The position numbers and the translations under genes were made by a program. A DNA stretch of 64,000 bases, taken from positions 1-64,000 of the forward strand of contig CAWUJK010000001.1 of NCBI GenBank assembly GCA_963922865.1, read 5' to 3'. Source of the stretch: CAWUJK01 sp963922865 (lineage in GTDB: Bacteria > Patescibacteriota > Gracilibacteria > BD1-5 > UBA6164). The notes under the pieces were generated by a model. It had not been told where the DNA came from. It saw nothing but the letters and a program-made list of their open reading frames with translations, and did not search any database. Shown here in pieces: positions 9,829-22,273 of this stretch (within the stretch, counting starts at the first letter, position 1; every line of letters starts with the position of its first letter).

Positions 9829-11247
9829 ATGGAAAAACACTATATTTTGAAAAATATTTTACTAAACCTGATAAAACAAATAAAAAAACAAGATTTTTTA
9901 GTTTATTTTAGGAAATTATCTTTAGTTGAGTCCAATGAAACAAAACTAACCTTGTGAGTACTTTCAAGTTTTATGAAAGACAATCTAGAAGCAAAGTTTT
10001 ATGATGAAATATTAAAAGCAGCAAAACAAGAAATAGCAACATTAGAAAAAATTGAGTTTATAATAGATAAAAATATAGATAATCCTTCTAATACCAATAG
10101 TGTAGATTGCCTAATCTTTTTCAAAGATGCTACAAGAAAAACCATAAAAACAAAAGACAAAAATTTTCTATGAGAAACAATGAAGGAAAAAAATAGCATA
10201 AACTCAAGATACACGCTATCTAATTTTATTGTTTGACCAGATAGCCAATTAGCATTTTCTGCTTGTGAGGCTGTATCAAAAAACCCGTGAAAATCATATA
10301 ATCCATTATACATATATGGTGAAGTTTGACTCGGAAAAACACACTTATTACAAGCGACTTGAAACCAAATTTTTTCTAAATTTAAATCTAAAAAAGTAGT
10401 TTATACAACAGCAGACAAATTTATAAGCGAGTATGTAGCTGCTGTAAAAAAAAGAAAAGTCGAAACACTGAGAACAAAATTTAAAGATATAGATGTTTTA
10501 ATAATAGATGATGTACAATTTTTAGCAAAAAAAGAACAAACTCAAAATGAGCTATATAATATTTTTAACTTACTTTATGATAACAATAGACAAATAATAA
10601 TATCGTGAGATAGAGCCCCAAAAGAATTAGAAAATTTAGAACCTAGACTAAGAAGCAGATTTGAGTGGGGAATTACAGTTGATATATGAAAACCTGATTA
10701 TGAAACTAGACTAGCTATTTTACAAGAAAAAGCTAGAGAAAAAGAATTTATGGTTCCTCAAGATGTTGCTGAATTCATAGCGGCAAATGTTACAGAAAAC
10801 ATAAGAGAGCTAGAATGAATACTAAATCAATTAATAGCAGAATATGAATTAACTAACATGCTACCAGAGTTATCAAAAATAGCTGAAAAATTGAAAAAAT
10901 TAAGTTTCACAACAGATATACTTTGAGCAAATAAAAAAAATACTGGCTCAAAAATACAAATCAAATCATACGAAGATATAATAGACGCTGTATCGAATCA
11001 TTTTTGAATAGAAAAAGAATGAATACTTTGACCAAATAGAAAAAAAGAGTTTATGATCCCAAGACAAGTAGCTATGTATTTACTAAAAACAAAAATGAAT
11101 TATACATTTGAAAGAATAGGAAATATATTTGATTGAAGAAACCATGCTGCAGTACTTTATTCATGTAATAAGTTAGAAAAACTAATAAAAAAAGATGATA
11201 ATTTATTACATGAACTTAATAGGATTAGAGATAATATATGATTATAA
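9829..11247 (+). CDS. dnaA: Chromosomal replication initiator DnaA
   Basis: AAA+ protein that opens the replication origin. It has 472 residues. The Walker A is GEVGLGKT at 164-171 (usually GGVGLGKT), Walker B is LIIDDVQFL, the sensor region reads ISGDRAPKEL and the arginine-finger segment is LRSRFEWG. Domain IV near residues 400-445 contains PRQVAMYLLKTKMNYTFERIG and FDGRNHAAVLYS, a divergent form of the DnaA signature. The N-terminal domain is short and poorly conserved. The start is the ATG before the EKHYILKNILLNL helix. Confidence 0.95.
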
Positions 11248-11261
11248 AAAATAAAAACTAG

Positions 11262-11290
11262 AAAATAGAGTATTAAACTCTATTTTTATT
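11262..11290 (+). terminator. dnaA terminator
   Basis: AAAATAGAGT (11262-11271) pairs with ACTCTATTTT shortly after the dnaA stop, followed by T-rich sequence. Confidence 0.75.
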
Positions 11291-11344
11291 TTGAAAAAAA
11301 TTTAAAATGATTAAAATAACCCAAAGTAGATATAAAATAGTAAA

Positions 11345-13495
11345 ATGATTATAAAAGACATCCATAAAAATATAAAAAAAACCTTAAATCTTAAAAAACA
11401 AAATAGGAATTTAAGTGTGGAAAAACCAGATCAATACAATAATTTAGAAACAATAAATTCAAACTTAAAACAAAAAATAGATCTAAAAAGAAATAAATTT
11501 CTAAAAATACTTCCACAAAATAAAGATAATATAGATGATATAATCAAAAGAACAAACAATCAAAAGATAAATCTCAAAAAAATAATACAAAAACATTGAA
11601 AATTTATTTATAAAACACTAAAAATAATTAATAAAACTAAGTTAATTAAAAAATTAGAGTTTTATAATAAAAAAATAAAAAAAGACGATAAACCTTCTCA
11701 TAAATCAAGTAAAATTATAAAAATTATTTCTTATTTATCACTAATTTTTGCCATTATTATATTAGATAAAATAATAGTAGAAAACTTAGTAAAAAGCTGA
11801 GTAGATAATTTTTATAAAATTTACAATAACAAAAACATAGAAAGTATAGAAACAAACTTAGGCAAAGCTAAAATAAAGTTCAGTTTAGCAAATATATTTT
11901 TTTTACCCTTCAAATTCATACCAAATCAAAATATAGAAAATGCTAAAAACACTATACAAGCATTAGAAATAAGCTCAAAGTTATGATTAGAAACAATAGA
12001 ATTTTATAAAAAAAACAAAAGAGAAATAAAAAACAAGAAAATAAATGATATATATTTTCTTGATATAGCGTTAAAATCAAAACCATTTTTAGTTTATCTA
12101 GAAGAAAAATTAGCAAAAATCAAATACAGCCTAAAAAAGACACAATTTAAAAAAGATAATGAAAACTATTACAATCTAAAAAAAGCACAAGAAAAGCTAG
12201 AACAAATATTAAAAAAAGTAAAATATATAAATAGTAATTATGATGAATTACTAAAAATATTAGGGAGATCACAAAAAAGAAAATACTTAATTATTTTTCA
12301 AAATAATGATGAAATAAGACCCACGGGAGGTTTTATTTGAAGTGCTGGGCTAATGGAAATATTTGATTGAAAAATACAAAAATTTGAAAAAAAAGATATA
12401 TATTCATACGAGTGGGATGTAAACAAAAATTATAAAGAAAAAATAAAAGCTCCTAGCTGAGTGAATCTATTATCAGCTAGACTATGATTGAGAGACTCAA
12501 ACGCATTTATTGATTTTGAGAAATCAGCAAAATCAATAAATTATTTTATGAAAAAATGATGATATGAAATAGATTGAGTAATATTTATAAACCAAAAACC
12601 AATAATAGAACTATTAGAAAAAATAGGAAATATAGAGTTTAAAAAATATAATTCTACTATAACAAGTAAAAATTTCTCTGAAATAATATCTTTATTAGTA
12701 GAGGCGAAAGTTAGTAAAAAAGCCACTCTAGATACTCCAAAACAAGTATTATTTGATTTTTCAGAAATTTTAAAAAATAAAATAATAAAAGAAAAAAAAT
12801 ATTTTGAAATTTTAGAAGTAATAATAAAAAACATAGAATCTAGAGATATATCTATTGTAAGTTTTAAAAAAAATGAGCAAGAATTATTAAGAGAGTTAAA
12901 ATTAATTGGATGATTTGATTATAAAGAATATATAGATTTCAATTACCCGTTTTTTATTTCAGTAGGATGAAACAAAACAGATAGATATATAAAACGAAGC
13001 TACCAAAAATATATAAATATAGAAGAAAATAAAAACAATAATTTTTGTAGTATAAATACAAACTTAAAAATAGGCTTAGAAAATACTTTCACAAACCAAG
13101 ATAAAGATAGAGTAAAATGACTTATAGATAAATTTGAAATAAAACAAGATAACGACTTAATAAATATAAGCTGAGCTTGAGAAAACAAAAGTTACACAAA
13201 AATATTAATACCAAAAAACGCAATAATAAAACCAAATTGATATAAAGTCATAGATGAAAAAAATTATAAAATAGCTGAAAAACTTATAAAATTAAAATCT
13301 TGAGAAAAAAAATATTTTGAAATTTTTTATAAAATAGAAAATATAAACTGTGATAAGCAAAACTATAAAATATATAAACAAGCTTGAATATATGAATATG
13401 AATTACTCATAAACTATTTTAATAAAAAAAATACTAATAAAAAACAGATAAAAGCCAGTTGATTAAGTAAAGATTTTCGTTATAATTTTGAATAA
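11345..13495 (+). CDS. DUF4012-family membrane-anchored protein
   Basis: A 716-residue protein with a Lys-rich cytoplasmic N-terminus, one membrane segment near residues 125-145 (IIKIISYLSLIFAIIIL) and a large extracytoplasmic part. Around residues 318-340 it has the DUF4012 hallmark FQNNDEIRPTGGFIGSAG. DUF4012 proteins are common in Patescibacteria and Actinobacteria, often near envelope genes, but no activity is established. It lies between dnaA and the murE/dnaX/priA cluster. Confidence 0.75.
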
Positions 13496-13515
13496 ATAAT
13501 TACTTAAATACCAAA

Positions 13516-14823
13516 ATGAATTTAAAAAAGTTAATAGCGCTTGATAATCCTCTTAGGTTATTATATCATAAAATTAGAGCAATTCTTGCTAATTTTTATT
13601 ATGGATTCCCAAGCAAAAACATGAAAATAATCTGAGTTACTTGAACAAACTGAAAAACATCTACATGTAATATAATAGCAAAAGGTTTAATGGAAAATTC
13701 ACAACAAGTTTTTATGTTCACAACCGTAAATATAATAATGTGAGATCAACAATATGTAAATGAAACAAAAATGACAAGCCCTGATGTTTTTTATTTACAA
13801 AGTTTATTAAAAAAAGCACAAAAAAAGTGAATTAAAACTGCCATTATAGAAACAGCAAGTCATTGAATAAAAATGCATAGAATATGGGGATTAAATTATG
13901 ATACTGTTATATTAACAAACATAACTCAAGATCATCTAGATTTACATAAAACTATGGATGATTATGTAAAAACTAAGCTTGAAATATTTAAAAACCTAAT
14001 AAGTTACAAAAGAAAAAAGTGAATTAAAAAAACAGCCATAATAAATATAGACAGTGATTATCATAAAACATTTGAAGAAGAAACCTTTGATTCTCTTTAT
14101 AGATACTGAAAAGATAATAGAGCAAATATAAAAATATGAGAAATTAAAAATTCTAAATCATGACTAGAGTTTAAATTAAAAGTACCATGAAAAGACTTAA
14201 ATTTAAAAACAAAATTAAAATGAGAATTTAATGCATACAATATAGCAGCGTGAGTATCTTGCTTTATATCTGAATGAATAAAGTCAGAAAAAATAGAAGA
14301 AATAGTAAAAAAATTAGAAACAATACCCGGAAGATTAGAAGAAGTTGAAACAAATAGTTCATATAAAATATTTATAGATTACGCACATACGCCAGACGCT
14401 CTTGAAAATGTTATAGAAACATTAAATAAAATAAAAAAAGAATGAAAATTAACAGTAGTCTTTTGAGCAACAGGTGACAGAGATAAGTCCAAGCGTCCTA
14501 TAATGTGACAAATAGTATCAAAATTAGCAGACAAAATAATATTAACACAAGATGATGATTACACAGAAAACACAATTTCAATAATAAAAGATATATTACC
14601 TACAATACAAAGAAAACAATGAGACGGCTTTTGGGTAATTCCAAATAGGGAAGAAGCAATAAGAACCGCTATAATATGAGCAGAAGATAATGAAATAATA
14701 TTAATAGCTGGAAAATGAGACGAGCACAGTCTTATAACTAATTCATGACCAATAAAATGGCATGATAAAACAATAGTTGAAAATATATTAAAAAATATTG
14801 ACAACAGTAATATAATAAAGTAA
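13516..14823 (+). CDS. murE: MurE-type Mur ligase (UDP-MurNAc tripeptide synthetase-like)
   Basis: A 435-residue ATP-dependent ligase that would add the third amino acid to UDP-MurNAc-dipeptide. The P-loop is GVTGTNGKTS at 40-49, followed by ETASHGI, NITQDHLDLH, YAHTPDALENV and the C-terminal FGATGDRDKSKRP. The domain before the P-loop is only about 39 residues, much shorter than in E. coli MurE, a form I associate with CPR ligases. The DNPR diaminopimelate-binding motif is not present; the equivalent region reads LTQDDDYTE, so the amino-acid specificity is uncertain. Ten nt separate it from dnaX. Confidence 0.85.
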
Positions 14824-14832
14824 TTATTAATT

Positions 14833-16242
14833 ATGGCTCTTTACTTGAAATATAGACCAAAAGATTTTGAGAGTCTTGTCTGACAAGACTTTATAAACAA
14901 AACTTTAAAACAAGCAATAAACTCAAATAAAACGGTTGGAGCTTATCTTCTTTGTTGACCAAGATGAACTTGAAAAACAAGTACAGCCAGGATACTAGCA
15001 AAAGCAGTAAATTGTAAGGATTTAAAAAACTGAAACCCTTGTAATAAATGTGATATATGTGAGTCAATAAACAATGAAAATCTAGTAGACGTAATAGAAA
15101 TAGATGCTGCAAGTAACACATGAGTAGATAATATAAGAGAAATTATTTCCAAAGCTAATTTTAGACCAACAAATTCTAAATTTAAAATATACATAATAGA
15201 TGAAGTGCATATGCTTTCTAAATGAGCATTTAATGCTTTATTAAAAATACTTGAAGAGCCTCCAGAATTTGTAAAATTTATATTAGCAACAACAGAGACC
15301 CACAAAGTACCTGAAACAATAATATCTAGATGCCAAAGATATGATTTTAAAAACTTAAATAAAAAAGACTTAAAAGATAGGCTTACTTTTATAGCAAAAA
15401 GTGAAAAAATAAAGATAGATGATGAATCATTAGACTACATAGTAAAAGTATCAAATGGTTGAGCAAGGAATGCTATTTCACTTTTTGAACAATTAATAGT
15501 AGAAAATGAAATAAAGTATGAAACAATAGAAACAAACCTATGAATATCCTCACATGAATCCATAGAAGATTTTTTAAACAAATTGATAAAGAAAGATAGC
15601 AGTATCATAAAAAAATTTGAAGACTTAGGTGAATCATGAAAAAATATAAAATTGTTTTTTAAGGATTTAATCCTATTTACAAAAAACCAAGCAATAGAAA
15701 AATTAAAGCAAAAAAAACAAATTACAAGATATATTGAAGTTTTAGAAGAACTTGATTTAAGTTATTCTAAAACAAAAAACTCTTTGGATGAAAACACAAC
15801 ATTTTTAATATCTATATTAAAAATGATAGATAATAACAATATTTCTATAGAAAAAAATACAAAACAAAAAAGTACAAAACAACAAATAAAAGAGACTAAA
15901 AATGAAAAAGAACCAAAAACACAAAATGAAAATAAGATAAAAATAAATGACTTATGAGATATTTTTTGAGAAGATAGCACAAAAAATGAAGTAAAAGAAA
16001 TAAAATCAAATAAAAGTTTTGATAAAAAATTATTTTTAGAAAAATTAAAACAAAATGGTGTGAAATGATTAATAACATCCAGCTTGAAACAATCAGAAAT
16101 TAATCTAGATGACAAAAAACTGAATATAAAATTTCAAAACCAATTTGTTTACAATCAATTCAATAGCATTGACAATATAAAAATAATCAAAGATACTTTA
16201 GAAAGCATGTGAATAAAAAATTTAGAAGTAAATTTAAACTAA
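14833..16242 (+). CDS. dnaX: DNA polymerase III subunit gamma/tau
   Basis: The clamp-loader ATPase of 469 residues. The Walker A is GPRGTGKTS from residue 42, with two TGA glycines. A four-cysteine zinc module (NCKDLKNGNPCNKCDIC) follows, then DAASNTGVDNIRE, Walker B IYIIDEVHMLS and the SRC sensor (ETIISRCQRYDF). A Lys/Glu/Asn-rich linker (about 340-395) leads to a tau-like C-terminal domain. It overlaps nothing and is followed 3 nt later by priA. Confidence 0.95.
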
Positions 16243-16245
16243 AAT

Positions 16246-17220
16246 ATGTATATAAATACATCTACATTCAATAAAACATTTGATAGTAAATGATTAGTTT
16301 ATTTTGTAGCTAATTCTTTGGAAGAAAAAATAAAAATATGACAAATAGTAGAAGTTCCTATTTGAAATAATATAGAAATAGCTCTAGTCTTAAAAAAAGG
16401 TAGTTTAGAACAACTATGAATAAAAACAGAGTTAGAAGAAAAAATAAAATCTATAATTTCAATAAAAAATGAAAATATTTTTTTAAGCAAATGACAAATA
16501 AAACTAGTAAATTTTATTTCTAGTTTTTATTTCAGCTTAATACATAATTCTTTATGTTTATTTTTTCCAAGAAACCTAAGAGATAAAATAAATAAAAATA
16601 AGTTACCCTCTCTAGAAAACAAAAAAGCAAGTAAAAATGTAATAAATTATAGTTTTTTATTTAACAAAACTTTATCATATTCTCAAAAAAAAATTTATGA
16701 AAAAATAAATAAATCTGAAAAAAAGAAGTTTTTACTATATTGAGTAACAGGTAGTTGAAAAACAGAAATTTATATAAAATTAATTAAAACCCAACTTGAT
16801 CTATGAAAACAAAGCTTACTTTTAATTCCTGAAATAATACTGACAAACCAACTTGAAATAAGACTAAAAGAAGTATTTTGAGAAAATATATTGATAATAA
16901 ATTCTAGTATAAATGAAGCAAAAAAAACAAAAGCATGGATATCAATACATTCAAAAGTAAGTAAAATCATAATATGAACTCGCAGTGCGCTTTTTTATCC
17001 ATATAATAATTTATGATTAATAATAATAGATGAAGAGCATGATAACTCATATGTCTCAGAAAATACACCAAGATATAACAGTTTGGAAGTAGCAGAAGAA
17101 ATAACAAAAATAAACAAAAATAAGTTATTGCTGGCAAGTTGAACTCCAAGTATAAAATCTATGTATAAGGCAACCAAAGGGGACTATGAATTATTAAGTT
17201 TATTAGAAAAATTTGAATAA
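16246..17220 (+). CDS. priA: Truncated primosomal protein N' (PriA), N-terminal half
   Basis: The 324-residue protein carries the PriA 3'-end-binding domain (GLVYFVANSLEEKIKIGQIV and PIGNN), then the first helicase lobe with Walker A LLYGVTGSGKTEIY, the GTRSALFYPYNNLGLIIIDE segment with DEEH box, and LASGTPSIKSMY (motif III). It then stops. Full PriA proteins exceed 650 residues; the zinc-binding strand module and second helicase lobe are absent. The stop lies 8 nt before the convergent ABC-F gene end, so no continuation exists here. Either an accepted reduced form or a decaying gene. Confidence 0.85.
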
Positions 17221-17228
17221 TAAATATT

Positions 17229-18950
17229 TTAAATTTTTTTATTTTTTTTAGCTCAAAACTTATTTTTCATTCTTTTTATTTGCCTGTCACTTAATTTTTC
17301 TTCTAAAACTAAGCTAAGTTCAGCTTGTTCATCAAATAAATTGAAATCCATATTAATTCAATTTTCCAATTTAAATTTATAATCTTCATAATTTCAATAA
17401 GAAATGGAAAGCTCTCACTGGGAGATAAACCATATGTTAGTAGCAAGTTTATTTACAAAATATCTATCATGAGAAATAAAAAGTATTGTTCATTTGTATT
17501 TAGATAAAGCTTTCTCCAAAGATTCTCTAGTATCATAGTCTAAATGGTTTGTAGGTTCATCAAGTATCAATAAGTTTGATTTTTTTTGTCATAATATAGC
17601 AAAAAGTAGCTTAGAAGTCTCTCATCATGAAAGATCACAAACTTTTTTATCCAAATCTTGTTTTTCAAACAAATAATGTTTTAAAAATCATGTTAAAATT
17701 TCTTCACTATAGTCTAAACCAAATTTAATAAAATTATCTCTTATTGTTTTATCTTTATCAAGCTCTTCATGAAGCTGAGAATAATAAACTATACTGAGAT
17801 TTTTTCATTTATTAAAGTATCAGTCTAAAATAGAAATTTGTCATATAATAGTTTTAAGTAAAGTTGATTTTCAACATCAATTTTCTCAAACGATTCAAAT
17901 CCTTTGTCATTTAAATAAACTAGCATCATTTATATAAAATAGAGGTTCAAATCTTCATATAAAAACTTCTTTAAAGATAAGCATTTTTTCGGGAGAATCT
18001 TCCAATTCTTCAAAAAAGAATTTTGGTTTTTTTATGATATAAGGTTTTTCTAGTTTATCCATTTTCTCTATCATTTTTTCTCTTGATTTTGCCCATCATG
18101 CCCTAGAGCCAGCCCTAAATCTATTTATAAGTTGTTGCTGTTTTTTTATATAATCATTTTGTCTATTAAAATTTTGAGTTTTCTTTTTTTCTCTATTATC
18201 TCTTTCTATAACATATCATGAATAATTGGTGTGATAAAATTCTATTCATAAAACTCATTGAATTTCATAAGTTTTACTACAAGTTTTATCTAAAAACTCT
18301 CTATCATGAGAAATGATTACATATCAACCTTTCCACTTATTTTTTAAGTATCACTCAAGCCATTCTACTCAAGATATATCTATAAAATTAGTTGGTTCAT
18401 CTAAAAATAAAATATCTGGAGATTCTAATAAAATTTTTGCTAAAGCTATTTTTGTTCTTTGTCATCAGCTAACTTCAACTAGTTTTTTATCTAGTAAATC
18501 TAAAATTCACATTCAGCTAGCAACACAGTGGATATTATTTTCAAAATCATATCATCAACTATTACTAAATTTATCCAATAATAAAGTATAGATATCTACG
18601 AGAGATAAATCATTAGGAGTTTCAGACATTTTGATTTCAAGGTCTTTTAATTCAGATTCTATATCCAAAAGATAAGAAAAAGCAAGTCTCAACTCTTCTT
18701 TGACGGTTTTATTTTCATCATCAGAATAAATTTGATTTAAATATCATAAAGTTAAACCTCATATATTTTCTATAAGTCAATCAAAATTTTTATTTTTTCA
18801 AGCTAAAACTTTAAAAAAACTAGTTTTTCAAACTCAATTTGGTCATACAATAGCTATTTTATCATTTTGATTTAATACAAAATCAATATCATTTAATATT
18901 TCCTTATCAAAAAATTCAAGTTTATTAATTTTTATTTTTAGATGCTTCAT
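17229..18950 (-). CDS. ABC-F family ATPase (ribosome-associated type)
   Basis: A 573-residue soluble protein with two ABC domains and no membrane segments. The first has Walker A GPNGVGKTS, signature VSGGQRTKI and Walker B ILFLDEPTNFID. The second has GENGGGKSTLL, LSGGETSKL and LLILDEPTNHLD. Between them is the Lys/Arg-rich linker (KKKTQNFNRQNDYIKKQQQL...) typical of ABC-F factors that act at the ribosomal E site. The subtype (EttA, Uup, resistance) cannot be fixed. The gene ends 8 nt from the priA stop, convergently. Confidence 0.88.
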
Positions 18951-19015
18951 TTTTTAAAGTATTTTTATTAGTTTAGGAGATTATACAAAAAAAATATAAA
19001 ATAGGAATATTTCTT

Positions 19016-19043
19016 TTGCAAAATCATCTATTTTTTATACAAT
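19016..19043 (+). promoter_or_regulatory. Probable ftsH promoter
   Basis: TTGCAA (19016-19021) and TACAAT (19038-19043) are separated by 16 nt in the 141-nt gap between the divergent ABC-F and ftsH genes, placing a start about 40 nt before the ftsH ATG. Confidence 0.4.
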
Positions 19044-19091
19044 ATTTTAGTTAGAGAAAGATGAACTAATTAAAAATAAAAATTAATAAAA

Positions 19092-20996
19092 ATGACAAAC
19101 AAAAAAAAGATCATGCAAAAACTAAGTCCTAAAAAACCTATTAAAAAATATAGTAGCTTAAAACCATTTGCTATACTATTTTTAATATCAGCTATATTTG
19201 TTTTAGTTTTACCTTATTTGAAATGAAATGAACTATATACAGATAACAAAGTTTGATTAAATAAATTAGAAAAAACTTTTTTAGAATGAAAATATAAAAA
19301 AATATTGATAGACGGAAATAAAGCTTTTGCTACCTATAGCTGAACTGGTAAATTAAGTAGTAAGTGAAGATTAGTTATCGAGGATAACTGAATTAAAAAA
19401 ATATCTAGAGATGTTATTGTATTACCAAACAACGATTCTATAAAAGATTTGTGACTTAAAAACCCCAATATAGAAACAATAATTGAAGTAAAAGATAATA
19501 GCAGTGCAAAATTTTGGGCAGAAATGATACCAACTATTTTAACTATACTGTTATTTTGAGTAGTAGCATTTTTCATACTTTGAAAAATGTGAGGTATGGC
19601 AAATAATGCTATGACCTTTAGTAAATCAAGAGCAAAACTATATAATAAAGATAAGGATAAAATATTTTTTAAAGATATAGCATGAGCAGAAGAAGAAAAA
19701 CAAGAACTTATGGAAGTAGTAGATTTTTTAAAAAGCCCTAAAAAGTATAAAGACTTGTGAGCTAAAATACCAAGAGGTACGCTTTTAGTTGGTCCTCCTG
19801 GTACTTGAAAAACTATGTTAGCAAGGGCAGTTGCTTGAGAATCAAATGTTCCATTTTTAAGTATTTCTGGTTCTGAGTTTGTAGAAATGTTTGTTTGAGT
19901 ATGAGCGAGCAGAGTAAGAGATTTATTTGAAAATGCTAAAAAGTTAGCTCCTGCTATCATATTTATAGATGAAATAGATGCTATTGGTAAAAAAAGATGA
20001 CCTGGTAATTGATGATGACACGATGAAAGAGAGCAAACACTAAATCAAATATTAACTGAAATGGATGGTTTTGATAATGAAACTAATGTAATAGTTATGT
20101 GAGCTACAAATAGGGCAGATGTTTTAGATAAGGCTCTACTTAGACCTTGAAGGTTTGATAGGAAAATAACTGTAAATTTACCTAATTTATCTGATAGAGA
20201 AGAGATATTAAAAGTACATGCTAAAAATAAGAAAGTAGAAAAAGACATAGATTTTAAATCTCTTGCGAGTAAAACAGTAGGATTCTCATGAGCTGATATG
20301 TGAAATTTACTTAATGAAGCTGCTATAATAACAGCAAGAAAAAATGAAAAATTAATAAATGATGATATCATAACAGAAGCTTTTGAGAGAATAGTAATGT
20401 GACTTAGAAAAAAATCTCAAGTAATGAATGACATAGAAAAAGAAATAACAGCTTATCATGAAGTATGACATGCTCTTGTTTGAAAGTTATTAAAAAACAC
20501 AGACCCCGTACATAAAGTATCTATAGTATCAAGATGATGAGCATTAGGAGTAACATGGTTTTTGCCAGAGCGTGATAGTCTTCTTACATCAAAAGCTAAA
20601 TATTTAGATGAATTAGCTACTTTATATTGATGAAGAGCAGCCGAAGAGATATTTTTCGGAAAAGAAAATATAACAACTTGAGCAAGCAATGATATAGAAA
20701 GAGCAACGAAAATAGCAAGGCAAATGGTTACAAGATTTTGAATGTTTGAAGATATATGAGCAGAAAACTTTATATGAGAAATAGATAATTATTCAGGGCA
20801 ATGACAAAGAGCCTTTATATCTGATGATACAAGCAAAAAAATAGATGAAAAAGTAAAACAAATTTTAAAAGAGGCCTATGAAACAGCAGTAAAATTGATA
20901 AAGAAAAATGAAAAACTACATGATAAAATATCTAAAGATTTGTTGAAAAGTGAAGAAATAAGCAGGGAAGAGTTCGATGAATATTTTAAAAAATAA
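19092..20996 (+). CDS. ftsH: ATP-dependent zinc metalloprotease FtsH
   Basis: Membrane-bound AAA+ protease of 634 residues. Two membrane segments (LFLISAIFVLVLPYL near 30-45 and TILTILLFGVVAFFIL near 155-170) flank a periplasmic domain. The AAA module has Walker A GPPGTGKT at 234-241, Walker B IIFIDEIDAIG and the SRH RPGRFDR. The protease site is HEVGH at 456-460 with a third zinc ligand D534 in GASNDIE. All catalytic residues are present. It reads toward the CYTH and DedA genes, spaced closely enough for one operon. Confidence 0.96.
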
Positions 20997-21014
20997 AAAA
21001 GTATCATAATAAAT

Positions 21015-21584
21015 ATGGGAAATGAATCATTTTTAGAAATAGAAAAAAAATTTAATTTATCAAATAAAGATTACAACATAATTAAATCAAAATTAATATT
21101 AGTAAAAAAAGAATTGATAAATGATATATACATGGATACATGTGATTTTAAACTAATATTAAATAGAATTAAATTCAGACTTAGAAATGGAAAGAAAGAG
21201 TTAAAAATAAAAATATGAAACATAAGTTCAGAAGAATATTATGATAATGAATCAATAACTAAACTAAAAGAAATTTGATATGACCATAAAAAATTAAAAA
21301 AAATATTCACAGTAAGGACAAATAGAGAAAAATATGAAGGCGAATGTTTGTGAAATAAATATATTATAGACATAGACAAACATCAATACTGAGAAAGATA
21401 TGAAATAGAAGTAGTTTGTGAAAACGAGATAATATGAAATAATATAATAGATACCATAATAAAAGAATTAGACTTAGATTGAGAAGAATCAAATCCTTTA
21501 GAAAACAAATCAATATTACACATTAAAAATCAAAATATTGAATTGTATGAAAAAATTTTATTACAAAAAAGATATATAAAATAA
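21015..21584 (+). CDS. CYTH-domain protein
   Basis: A 189-residue protein beginning with FLEIEKKF, the ExExK signature of CYTH phosphohydrolase/adenylate-cyclase folds that bind triphosphates through basic residues and divalent metals. It has further charged strands (KFRLRNGKKELKIKI, YEGECL, RYEIEVV) arranged as in the beta-barrel. Activity could be triphosphatase or an adenylate cyclase of class IV; nothing visible decides. It lies 18 nt after ftsH and 19 nt before the DedA gene. Confidence 0.75.
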
Positions 21585-21603
21585 ATAATCTAAAAAGAAA
21601 AAA

Positions 21604-22218
21604 ATGCATGAAATAATAAACTACATAGTTTCTATAGCTGAGCAATTTTGATATACTGGTATATTTATAATGATGGTAATAGAATCAAGTTTTATACCAT
21701 TTCCATCTGAAGTAGCTATGATTCCAGCATGATATTTATCAAGTACTTGAAAAATGAACTTCTTAATAGCTTTAATAGCTTGAACTTTTTGAGCACTAAT
21801 ATGAGCTACCATAAACTATTTACTAGCTTATTGGCTTTGAGAAAAAGTAATAATAAGACTCATAAGAAAATATGGAAAATATTTTTTCTTAAAAGAAGCT
21901 CATTATTTAAAAGCAGAAAACTATTTTTTAAAGCACGGAATTATAACTATATTCTTGGCTAGGTTTATAACAGTTGTTAGACAATTAATAAGTCTTCCTG
22001 CATGAGCATTTAAAATAAATTTTAGAAAATTCTTTTTTTATACATGAATTTGAGCATGATTATGGAATTTATGATTAATGAGTGTATGATATATAGCATG
22101 AGAGAACAAAGAGCTTATAAGCAAATATTCTTATGAATTACTTATAGGATGAATAGTATTTATCATTTTAGTATGAGGAATTTACTACTATATTAATAAT
22201 AAAAAATCTAGTGTATAA
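21604..22218 (+). CDS. DedA (SNARE-associated) family membrane protein
   Basis: A 204-residue integral membrane protein with the DedA signature ESSFIPFPSEVAMIPAGYL near the N-terminus, a GALIGATINYLLAYWLG segment and the late FLARFITVVRQLISLPAG block. DedA proteins are membrane scramblase/flippase candidates for undecaprenyl phosphate or phosphatidylethanolamine. The arginine of FLARF and the acidic residue of FPSE, important in the family, are both present. The stop overlaps the 5' arm of its terminator. Confidence 0.88.
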
Positions 22219-22240
22219 TATCTTTATACATTAGATTTTT
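22201..22240 (+). terminator. Terminator of the ftsH-CYTH-DedA operon
   Basis: AAAAAATCTA and TGTATAA pair with TTATACA and TAGATTTTTT. The 5' arm contains the last codons of the DedA gene. Confidence 0.75.
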
Positions 22241-22241
22241 T

Positions 22242-22273
22242 ACAAATGAACGTTCATTTGAACGTTCATTTGT
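22242..22273. repeat. Double palindrome of TGAACGTTCA, copy 1
   Basis: Two copies of the self-complementary decamer TGAACGTTCA (22247-22256 and 22259-22268) are separated by TT, and the flanks ACAAA/TTTGT extend the symmetry to 32 nt. The same double decamer recurs at 39394-39417, 49213-49244 and 57243-57274, each time just past the end of a gene. Confidence 0.85.

Noticed and set aside
19334..19960. 208-codon minus-strand ORF
   Set aside because: Antisense shadow of ftsH, whose conserved motifs lie on the other strand.
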